Shown here piece after piece: positions 1 to 5,162 of a DNA stretch of 5,162 nucleotides. The notes under the pieces were generated by a model. The model was not told where the DNA came from, did no database searches, and was given only the letters and a program-made list of their open reading frames with translations. Origin of the DNA: JASFEQ01 sp050122535 (GTDB taxonomy: Bacteria; Desulfobacterota; DSM-4660; Desulfatiglandales; HGW-15); assembly GCA_050122535.1 (NCBI GenBank), contig JASFIT010000351.1:1-5162 (forward strand), written 5' to 3'. Numbering within the stretch: position 1 is the stretch's first letter; every line of letters begins with the position of its first letter. The translations under genes were made by a program, and so were the position numbers.

Positions 1-836
1 CCTTTCATATCATCCAGTCCTTTGGGGTGATCCATTACATGTTGGATCCGGCTAATGACGTCAGAACCGTAGCGACTCTGGGAGTTTAATCTTGAGGCCA
101 CGGCTATCTCCTGACCATTGGTAAGATCAATCAGTTTTGCTACCAGCGTACTGGTGCCTAGATCGAAAATTAAGCCATACTGCTGGTCAGCTTTACCAAT
201 AGGCTGCCAGGCCAATAGCCGGTTATCACCCAATACAGTCGCCCCATGAAAGTCGGTTGCCCTAAGATCACCATACAGATTGACAAGACATCGGGGCGAT
301 ATTGCCAAGGACTGGTATTCCGGTCCCAGGGCTCCTTTGATCCGATCCACATCCGAAAAGGCGCTTTGAAGGCTTGGAGGTTCAAGGGATATCTTATGTT
401 TCTCTATTAAGGGATCAATTTGAACCGGAGGCACTTCCCCGTGTTTCAGAATCTGGTAGAGTTCGGTCTCTTCATCATCCATTTCGGTATGAATGACCAG
501 GGTTTTCTTAATCTTGGTGCGGCATGCCAGGCGAATCCCCTTTTCCAATTCAGCGGGTTCAAGATGTTCTTGCTCATCCGGGGAAGGCGGTCCGATTGCC
601 GTAATCACACGGATCTTACATTTGCCGCATTTTCCCAGACCGCCGCAATCTCCATCCAGCTCAATATCTGTTTTTTCGAGGGCCTCCCCGATCGTTAGGC
701 CACGTTTAACCTTGATCCAGATGCCGTCGGGGAGGACATTCAGCCAGACAGATCGCCCTTTTCTATTCTTCAATGAAGGAGGATTCTTATAACGAGCTTT
801 CTTTTTTTTCTTTTTTTTGTTTCTTGGCTTCTTCAT
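1..836 (-). CDS. Corrinoid-activating ASKHA ATPase with N-terminal [2Fe-2S] domain (RACo/RamA-like), 3' end outside the window
   Basis: This protein likely reactivates corrinoid cofactors that slip to Co(II), using ATP and a low-potential electron in the cytoplasm. I read the frame by hand: it is open from ATG 836 to the window edge, 278 codons. Residues about 29-118 look like a plant-type ferredoxin domain, with cysteines 64, 70, 73 and 105 in a Cx5Cx2C...C pattern (CGGLGKCGKC). A linker follows. Residues 225-230 (DLGTST) fit the phosphate-1 loop of the ASKHA fold, and 255-264 (RYGSDVISRI) match the conserved stretch that follows it in DUF4445/RACo proteins. The usual family length is roughly 600 residues or more, so over half is missing here. 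The N-terminal [2Fe-2S] layout is that of bacterial RACo, whereas methanogen RamA carries C-terminal [4Fe-4S] clusters. The ATG overlaps the stop of the upstream DUF1638 gene (ATGA) and has no clear ribosome binding site, which suggests translational coupling. The first 28 residues are an unusual, very basic extension (seven lysines at 7-13). No other ATG occurs before residue 119. Confidence 0.9.
   Translation of the reverse strand, partial: MKKPRNKKKKKKKARYKNPPSLKNRKGRSVWLNVLPDGIWIKVKRGLTIGEALEKTDIELDGDCGGLGKCGKCKIRVITAIGPPSPDEQEHLEPAELEKGIRLACRTKIKKTLVIHTEMDDEETELYQILKHGEVPPVQIDPLIEKHKISLEPPSLQSAFSDVDRIKGALGPEYQSLAISPRCLVNLYGDLRATDFHGATVLGDNRLLAWQPIGKADQQYGLIFDLGTSTLVAKLIDLTNGQEIAVASRLNSQSRYGSDVISRIQHVMDHPKGLDDMK
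801..818 (-). repeat. Tandem A8-G tracts forming two in-frame A-AAA-AAG slippery heptamers
   Basis: On the coding strand, codons 7-12 of the activator gene read AAA AAA AAG twice, that is, two runs of eight A each followed by G. Each repeat ends in A-AAA-AAG phased exactly as in the classic bacterial -1 frameshift heptamer (known from dnaX). A -1 slip at the second site would add Glu-Ser-Ser-Leu and then hit TAA; a +1 shift reaches TGA after nine codons. Slippage here would therefore abort translation rather than make a fusion. The tract is seen directly; any regulatory effect is inference. No obvious stimulatory stem follows it. Confidence 0.6.
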
Positions 837-1444
837 TCGTCATTTGATACAGGGATTGACTTTTGGATATCTTTTTCAAGTTTAAGCATCAGGTCGGTAT
901 AATCGGCTTCTTTGACCTGAAGACGAAGATTCAAAAATTGTGCGATCTTACGTGCCTGGTCCCATAAATCCGGATCTCCGGGTTGGTGAATATAGAGGAT
1001 TGTTTTATAGCGCTCAAAAAACCATTTTCGCATTTGAGGATCATCAAGTTCTAGGGGTTTTACGCAGTATTCGGAGAAATTCATCAAAAGCTCTTTCTCT
1101 AAAAAATAGGTGCCTGGTTCTTCATCCATGATGGTCTCATACGCGTGGTGACCAAGAAGCATCTCATAACAATGGCCCCCGCTCGGACGTGTTGCCCCCC
1201 GTTCCTGTAGAAATGCGTCAATGTCCGGGAAACATTGTCCATAAATACAGATCACCTTCTGCCCTAAACCATGTGCTCTGCGAATCACTTCTTCCAATCT
1301 TTTGCGGAGTTCTATTGGATAATGATGAAGATAAGGTTGCAGACAATCTATTTTCATCTCAGGGAAACGATCGCAGATCCCCATATTTTCCAAGGCACTT
1401 CGAAATACACCACATGCAGCGATCCGAACTTTCACGTGGGTCAC
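833..1444 (-). CDS. DUF1638 family protein of the corrinoid methyltransferase operon
   Basis: This 203-residue soluble protein of unknown function matches the DUF1638 pattern from memory of the family. It has an N-terminal CGVFRSALE-like motif (residues 11-19), a central YGQC (68-71), a GHCYEMLLG segment (90-98) and an EEPGTYFL motif (108-115). DUF1638 genes are known to sit next to corrinoid-dependent methyltransferases, but no reaction has been assigned that I can name. Cys11, Cys71, His91 and Cys92 fall in the best conserved segments and could form a metal or corrinoid contact site; that is inference. The longest frame starts at GTG 1444. GTG 1435 (protein beginning MKVRIAACG) is more likely, because an AGGTGA ribosome-binding match lies five bases before it, while GTG 1444 overlaps that same match. 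The gene sits 22-31 bases after the second MttB gene, and its TGA overlaps the activator's ATG. No signal peptide or membrane segment is visible. Confidence 0.82.
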   Translation of the reverse strand: MTHVKVRIAACGVFRSALENMGICDRFPEMKIDCLQPYLHHYPIELRKRLEEVIRRAHGLGQKVICIYGQCFPDIDAFLQERGATRPSGGHCYEMLLGHHAYETIMDEEPGTYFLEKELLMNFSEYCVKPLELDDPQMRKWFFERYKTILYIHQPGDPDLWDQARKIAQFLNLRLQVKEADYTDLMLKLEKDIQKSIPVSNDE

Positions 1445-1446
1445 CT
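1441..1446 (-). promoter_or_regulatory. Ribosome binding site deciding the DUF1638 start
   Basis: The coding strand reads AGGTGA five bases before GTG 1435-1433. This favours GTG 1435 over the GTG at 1444-1442, which lies inside the match itself. The short protein would begin directly with the conserved strand and cysteine motif. Confidence 0.5.
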
Positions 1447-1466
1447 TTACTCAGGGCCATTTAAAA

Positions 1467-2879
1467 TCAAAGGTCCACAATCTGGGGAAATTTCATCTTA
1501 ATTTTGGCTATCAATTTAGGATCCATAACCGATCTTTGATTATCTCTCCATTCTTGAATTTTAGCGCTGGCTCGGCTAAAAAGCGTCGGTCGATTGCTGC
1601 CTTCCCACTGATCAAAATTGCTGCGAACAGCCAACTGTGGATAGAAATACTCCTTAAACATATATTCAACCGTATGATCATCGGTCACGAAACTGCCACC
1701 TGGGCCAATCTTCTCAATGCATGAGAAACCCATGGTATCTCCATTAACATCAATGCCGGCAAGGATTCGGTGAATCATACCCAGGACTTCATTATCAATA
1801 ACATATTGCTCGTAAGAGATAGAATTGCCAGAATCCAGCATGCCGGCCGCCAAGTGAACGTAATCTGCTCCGGCTAAACCCACCAGGAGGCAGGAGATCG
1901 CCTTTTCCAAACCGGCCTGTAGGTCTGAACTCTTGGATTCGGTCAGCCCGGCGGAGGCATAGATGGGAAGATCGTACAACTTGGCCAACCGCACTGCCAC
2001 AGCATTCATCATAGCGACTTCAGCCGAACCCGTTGTTAAGTTCATGTTTCGCAGGTCCATGGCCATGGGCACTGATCCATACATGACCTTCGCCCCGGGA
2101 GAAAAGAATTGGCTAAGCGCCACACCGGCCAGGGCTTCTGCATGCATTTGAGCCAAAGCACCGGCGAGACTGACCGGAGCGGTCACGCCGGCAATGGGAG
2201 CTGGGGCAAATGTGACGGGGATGCCTTTGACAGAGCAGAATTCGAGAATCTGGAGGGTCGTGCTGTCCACCGTGAGAGGACTGATGGGATTGGTTATAAT
2301 GGATACAAACGGCTTCTGCCTAAATTTTTCTTCTCCTCCTGCCAGAAAAGATATCAATCCCCAGACTTGTGTAATCCCGTCGAAAGTATCGCATCCGCCC
2401 ATGACATGCTTAGTTGTATGATTCAGAGCACAAAAAAAATCATTCAGATGATAATATGCTGGATCCAGGTCGTGGGCCTGGCAGGCGATGATATAGAAGT
2501 TTATGTGCTCTAAATTATTAACCAAGTTGGCTGTTTGGACAACGTCATTAAGGACCGTTGGGCGATATTCTCCTGTAGCCGTATCCAACACCTGGAAGAC
2601 ACGGCCACCATTTCCGAAATAGACATTGCCCGCGCCCAAATTCAGGTCATACTGACCATCCCGGGAACAGAGGGTAAATTGGGAGGGCGCCTCACTGAGG
2701 GTTTGATCCAAAAACGCCTCTGGAAATTGTACGGTCTGTGAGTCAGGGTTTACCTGGCAACCGGAAGTCTTAAGTCTTTCAAGAAATACTTGATCCAAAA
2801 TTTTCAACCCCACACGTTCCAGAACGCGTCGGCCAGCAAGATCAATATCCCGAATCTTATCTTCAGAAAGCAGCATCAT
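1467..2879 (-). CDS. MttB-superfamily (trimethylamine methyltransferase-like) corrinoid methyltransferase, pyrrolysine-free, second copy
   Basis: This 470-residue cytoplasmic enzyme belongs to the MttB superfamily (COG5598), which moves a methyl group from a quaternary or tertiary amine to Co(I) of a partner corrinoid protein. Visible family features are a helical N-terminus (about 8-65), AGGEEKFRQKPF (180-191), TAPVSLAGALAQ (233-244), GLTESKSSDLQAG (311-323), VHLAAGMLDSGNSISYEQYV (341-360) and FVTDDHTVEY (397-406). The length is normal for the family, and there is no in-frame TAG in the region where methanogen MttB carries pyrrolysine, so it belongs with the non-pyrrolysine members such as MtgB. 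It starts 41 bases after the first MttB gene. ATG 2879 is directly followed by a second ATG (2876), and neither has a clear Shine-Dalgarno match. By eye it shares only about a quarter to a third of residues with its neighbour, so it is not a recent duplicate. The substrate is unknown; glycine betaine and other betaines are candidates from the family. Confidence 0.92.
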   Translation of the reverse strand: MMLLSEDKIRDIDLAGRRVLERVGLKILDQVFLERLKTSGCQVNPDSQTVQFPEAFLDQTLSEAPSQFTLCSRDGQYDLNLGAGNVYFGNGGRVFQVLDTATGEYRPTVLNDVVQTANLVNNLEHINFYIIACQAHDLDPAYYHLNDFFCALNHTTKHVMGGCDTFDGITQVWGLISFLAGGEEKFRQKPFVSIITNPISPLTVDSTTLQILEFCSVKGIPVTFAPAPIAGVTAPVSLAGALAQMHAEALAGVALSQFFSPGAKVMYGSVPMAMDLRNMNLTTGSAEVAMMNAVAVRLAKLYDLPIYASAGLTESKSSDLQAGLEKAISCLLVGLAGADYVHLAAGMLDSGNSISYEQYVIDNEVLGMIHRILAGIDVNGDTMGFSCIEKIGPGGSFVTDDHTVEYMFKEYFYPQLAVRSNFDQWEGSNRPTLFSRASAKIQEWRDNQRSVMDPKLIAKIKMKFPQIVDL

Positions 2880-2920
2880 GCATGAACACTTATTCGGCTC
2901 ATATTCGACTTATCCAACTG

Positions 2921-4378
2921 TTATCCAGGCAGACTGTTTAGGATAGTGTCAATATGTTGAATGATTTCATGTTCTTTGGGTGTTGGTTCATGTGTCTCAA
3001 GAATTCTTTTGGTTTCGGTCCGGCATCGCTGATAAAAATCCTGAGAACCTTCAGCCTCCCACGTATCATACCGGGATCGGTCTAAAAGGTTAGGAAGAAA
3101 AAGCGATTTTTCAAAATGTTCGAAAGTGTGATCATCTGTCAGGAATATACCTTTGGGGCCCGCATCGCGGACACGTTGAAGTGCTTCGATAGCCAGGGTA
3201 TCCTTGGTCACCGGAATCCCCTGTGTGAAGAAGCGGGCCATGGCGATCAACTCGTTTGACATGGTCACCATCTCCAGTGAGGAGGTGCTGCCGTATTCAA
3301 GGTATCCGACATCATGGACGAGATTACATCGAGATAAGAGGGCGGTGATAATGGAGAACATCGCTTCAGCCCCGGCCTGCGCATCCATTAGCTTGGAGTC
3401 TGATGCGCCGGCAAAAGACCAGATCGGCAGACCATAGATCTCATCCCGCATATCAGCCAGAGCAGCCTGTGTCAGGCTCCACTCCGGACAACCGTAAGAT
3501 ACAATCGTGGATTTCATATCCAGTGCACTGACATTGGGTCCGAAGAGGAATGGTGCCCCTTTTGAGGTCAATTGATGCACAATGAGGCCAACCAGGTTTT
3601 CTGCAATGCCCATGGCCATGGCTCCAGCAAGGGTTACCGGTGCCCCGCTTCCCGCATTGGACCCAGAAGGCAAACATAAAGGAATGCCCTTTTGGGCACA
3701 AAATATGAGGCGATCCATAACGTGTTCTGGAAATCGGAGAGGACTAATGGCTTCCGAGTAATTGAGAAGGAAAGGTTTTTTTCTCAACTCCTCTTCGCCG
3801 CCAGCTATGATACTGGCAATTTCGTGGATTTTGGTGATATCCTCCTTACGATCAGCAATAAAGACTAATGGTTTATTGGTGTTTCTTACCATCTCCGCAA
3901 AGGCGTAAACATAGACATAATTAACGTTTAGAACGTCAACTGGGTTTCCCATTGACATGGCAAAGGAGAGATTTTCTAGGCCGTCCACCAATGTAGCGAA
4001 ATGAGCAATGTCTTTCAGAACAGTTCGGCGACGCTCACTTGTCTCAAGATCCACCGTAAAAGTCGTGTCAGAGCCTGTACCAAAATACACATGATGATCC
4101 TGCAAATACATGGCAGGATCACCCTGTTGTGAATACAGGATGATCTGCCGAGGCGCTGAACGGATGGCCTCTTCAGCAAGGAATGCAGGCAGCCTGATCC
4201 AGTCTTGATCATATACACGGCCTCCCGCGTCAGCCAGCATCTCCAGAGCTCCTGGATGTTCCATTCTTATCCCGATCTTTTCCAGTATCTCCAGGGCAGC
4301 CGTGTGGATAGCCAGGGCCTGCTCCCGGTTCAAAGCTTTAAGCTTTGGTTGCAGAGTAGGGATTTCTAGGGGGCTCAT
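2921..4378 (-). CDS. MttB-superfamily (trimethylamine methyltransferase-like) corrinoid methyltransferase, pyrrolysine-free, first copy
   Basis: This 485-residue enzyme of the MttB superfamily is the expected methyl donor step: amine substrate to the corrinoid protein encoded just upstream. Shared landmarks with the second copy are AGGEEELRKKPF (192-203), GAPVTLAGAMAMG (245-257), GASDSKLMDAQAG (324-336) and FLTDDHTFEHF (412-422). Its late core reads LVHDVGYLEYGSTSSLEM (353-370), where the second copy has VHLAAGMLDSGNSISYEQ, so the two differ in a segment expected near the active-site barrel. The frame has no amber codon and full family length, so it is read without pyrrolysine. ATG 4378 is well supported by AAGGAG six bases upstream. 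The gap to the corrinoid protein gene is only 11 bases, and that ribosome binding site overlaps the preceding TAA, pointing to tight co-expression of enzyme and partner. The substrate cannot be named from sequence; MttB superfamily members act on glycine betaine, proline betaine, carnitine and related amines. Confidence 0.93.
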   Translation of the reverse strand: MSPLEIPTLQPKLKALNREQALAIHTAALEILEKIGIRMEHPGALEMLADAGGRVYDQDWIRLPAFLAEEAIRSAPRQIILYSQQGDPAMYLQDHHVYFGTGSDTTFTVDLETSERRRTVLKDIAHFATLVDGLENLSFAMSMGNPVDVLNVNYVYVYAFAEMVRNTNKPLVFIADRKEDITKIHEIASIIAGGEEELRKKPFLLNYSEAISPLRFPEHVMDRLIFCAQKGIPLCLPSGSNAGSGAPVTLAGAMAMGIAENLVGLIVHQLTSKGAPFLFGPNVSALDMKSTIVSYGCPEWSLTQAALADMRDEIYGLPIWSFAGASDSKLMDAQAGAEAMFSIITALLSRCNLVHDVGYLEYGSTSSLEMVTMSNELIAMARFFTQGIPVTKDTLAIEALQRVRDAGPKGIFLTDDHTFEHFEKSLFLPNLLDRSRYDTWEAEGSQDFYQRCRTETKRILETHEPTPKEHEIIQHIDTILNSLPG

Positions 4379-4384
4379 GGGACA

Positions 4385-4390
4385 CTCCTT
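4385..4390 (-). promoter_or_regulatory. Strong ribosome binding site of the first MttB gene
   Basis: The coding strand reads AAGGAG six bases before ATG 4378. Its first base is the last A of the corrinoid protein's TAA stop, so terminating ribosomes are placed directly at the next start. It fixes the start choice. Confidence 0.75.
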
Positions 4391-5025
4391 TAGTTGATGT
4401 TTAGCAGTTTTTTGGCTTCTACGACTGCTGTTGCAGCATCCGGAGCATAAGCGTCTGCTCCGATCTCTTCGGCGAATTTGGCTGTTACCGGTGCTCCGCC
4501 AATCATCACCTTTACGCTATCTCTGATTCCAGCTTCAATAAGGGCTTGGATGGTCGTTTTCATGGCCGGCATAGTGGTTGAGAGCAGAGCAGAAAGCCCC
4601 AAAATATCTGGATGTTCAGCCTGAACTTTCTCTACGAAAGTTTCCGGATTCACGCTAACTCCAAGATCTAAAATAGTGAAGCCAGCTCCTTCCATGATCA
4701 TAGCAACAAGGTTTTTGCCGATATCATGAAGATCCCCCTTCACCGTACCCATGATCACCTTTCCTTTGGTGGCCATCTGACCTTCCACAAAGTGAGGTTT
4801 AAGCAAATCAACGCATTGCTGCATGGTTTTCGCTGATCTGAGCATCTGAGGAACAAACATCTTTCCCTTGGCAAACCGGTCTCCGACGATGTCCATGGCT
4901 GCAATTAAGCCTTGGTTCAGGATTGTTTGAGGATCTTCCCCGGCTTCCATGAGCTTTTGAGTCTCCTTTTCGGCCTCATCCATGGCCCCTTTAATCACAG
5001 CTTCGTTTAACGCTTCAAAACCCAT
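4390..5025 (-). CDS. Corrinoid (cobalamin-binding) protein of a methyltransferase system, MtbC/MttC/MtgC type
   Basis: This 211-residue cytoplasmic methyl carrier takes the methyl group from an MttB-type enzyme and donates it to a pterin methyltransferase. Residues about 1-86 form the helical cap domain (B12-binding type 2, like methionine synthase), with RFAKGKMFVPQML at 50-62. Residues about 88-211 form the Rossmann-like B12-binding domain. Key motifs are GDLHDIGKN (97-105), in which His100 of DxHxxG is the expected lower axial cobalt ligand, LGLSALLSTTMPAM (142-155), and VMIGGAPVT (173-181), matching the GG loop around the nucleotide tail. Length and architecture are typical of the family. 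The protein is acidic at its N-terminus, in contrast to the basic leader of the activator. The start is supported by GAGGAG five bases before ATG 5025. It is the only corrinoid protein in the window, so it probably serves both MttB enzymes. Which named subfamily it belongs to cannot be decided by eye. Confidence 0.95.
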   Translation of the reverse strand: MGFEALNEAVIKGAMDEAEKETQKLMEAGEDPQTILNQGLIAAMDIVGDRFAKGKMFVPQMLRSAKTMQQCVDLLKPHFVEGQMATKGKVIMGTVKGDLHDIGKNLVAMIMEGAGFTILDLGVSVNPETFVEKVQAEHPDILGLSALLSTTMPAMKTTIQALIEAGIRDSVKVMIGGAPVTAKFAEEIGADAYAPDAATAVVEAKKLLNIN

Positions 5026-5030
5026 AGTCT

Positions 5031-5036
5031 CTCCTC
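5031..5036 (-). promoter_or_regulatory. Strong ribosome binding site of the corrinoid protein gene
   Basis: The coding strand reads GAGGAG within a longer GAGAGGAGAGA purine run, five bases before ATG 5025. It is among the best matches in the window, consistent with high expression of the methyl carrier. Confidence 0.7.
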
Positions 5037-5067
5037 TCGTTTTATATATAATTGTTGCTGAATCTTT

Positions 5068-5162
5068 TTAGGTGTCAGATATGGCTTGACTCTGATAGGC
5101 ATCGATAAAATTGCCGCAATATTCGTCTTGTCCCAATAACAGTTGTGTGGTCAGAATGCTGG
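5068..5162 (-). CDS. C-terminal end of a probable methyltetrahydrofolate:corrinoid methyltransferase (AcsE/MtgA-like), 5' part outside the window
   Basis: One minus-strand frame stays open from the window edge to TAA at 5070-5068, giving 30 complete codons. The peptide contains TTQLLLGQDEYCGNFIDAYQ. From memory, the acetogen pterin methyltransferase AcsE ends with a very similar stretch (ILLNQTVYCDSFVKMF), sharing LL-x-Q-x-x-Y-C-x-x-F in register and close to the C-terminus. This suggests a pterin-binding-barrel enzyme that moves the methyl group from the corrinoid protein to tetrahydrofolate, which fits the position 42 bases before the corrinoid protein gene. The competing frame from the edge ends at a TGA and gives an arginine-rich, less protein-like peptide. 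Only the tail is visible, so the call is tentative; the main alternative is another protein whose tail resembles AcsE by chance. Confidence 0.6.
   Translation of the reverse strand, partial: SILTTQLLLGQDEYCGNFIDAYQSQAISDT

Noticed and set aside
170..385. A 71-codon minus-strand frame within the activator region
   Set aside because: A different minus-strand frame is open across the whole region and carries the ferredoxin cysteines and the DLGTST ATPase loop, so this one is a shadow.
801..818. The A8 tracts as a frameshift that breaks the activator gene
   Set aside because: As given, the frame is intact from ATG 836 through both tracts to the window edge, with ferredoxin and ATPase motifs in the same frame, so no frameshift is present in this sequence.
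2109..2513. A 134-codon plus-strand open frame inside the second MttB gene
   Set aside because: It lies wholly antisense to a gene with clear family motifs, has a low-complexity mixed composition and no recognisable domain. It is a shadow of the real reading frame.
2880..2920. Terminator or regulatory hairpin between the two MttB genes
   Set aside because: No stem with a following T-run is visible on the coding strand, and the same holds for the other intergenic gaps.
1467..4378. Pyrrolysine (amber readthrough) in the MttB-like genes
   Set aside because: Both frames run at full family length without an in-frame TAG, and no pyrrolysine genes are seen in the window.
5036..5067. TATATATAA in the gap before the corrinoid protein gene as a promoter -10 element
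   Set aside because: No convincing -35 element lies at the right distance, the predicted start would fall on the ribosome binding site, and the gap is only 42 bases inside an apparent operon. An AT-rich spacer is the simpler reading.

Overview
The window is one tightly packed, single-direction block. Every supported gene lies on the minus strand, so transcription runs from high to low coordinates. It looks like a corrinoid-dependent methyl-transfer operon from an anaerobic bacterium. Base composition is balanced (slightly AT-leaning by eye), two genes have strong AGGAG-type ribosome binding sites, and the corrinoid-activating enzyme has the bacterial layout with an N-terminal [2Fe-2S] domain. 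Anaerobic sulfate reducers (Desulfobacterota) or acetogenic/dehalogenating Firmicutes are plausible hosts. The sequence alone does not decide between them.

Order in the direction of transcription: (1) 5162-5068, the last 30 codons of a gene whose tail resembles methyltetrahydrofolate:corrinoid methyltransferases (AcsE/MtgA type). (2) 5025-4390, a small corrinoid-binding protein with the DxHxxG cobalamin motif. (3) 4378-2921, a first MttB-superfamily methyltransferase. (4) 2879-1467, a second, clearly divergent MttB-superfamily methyltransferase. (5) 1444-833 (more likely starting at 1435), a DUF1638 protein of unknown function. (6) 836-1, a RACo/RamA-like reductive activator of corrinoid proteins, cut by the window edge after 278 codons. 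Gaps are 42, 11, 41 and 22 bases (31 if the DUF1638 gene starts at 1435), and the last pair overlaps by 4 bases (ATGA), so the block is almost certainly co-transcribed. No stretch longer than about 45 bases is free of genes.

Proposed joint function: an MttB-type enzyme demethylates a methylamine-like or quaternary-amine substrate onto Co(I) of the corrinoid protein. The AcsE/MtgA-like enzyme passes the methyl group to tetrahydrofolate. The ATP- and ferredoxin-dependent activator rescues corrinoid oxidised to Co(II). Neither MttB gene has an in-frame amber codon, so both are pyrrolysine-free homologues of the kind that includes the glycine betaine enzyme MtgB; the substrates cannot be read from the sequence. 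The least explained parts are two divergent MttB paralogues with one corrinoid protein, a cysteine/histidine-bearing DUF1638 protein inserted before the activator, and a lysine-rich leader on the activator encoded by two A8 tracts that form tandem A-AAA-AAG slippery heptamers.
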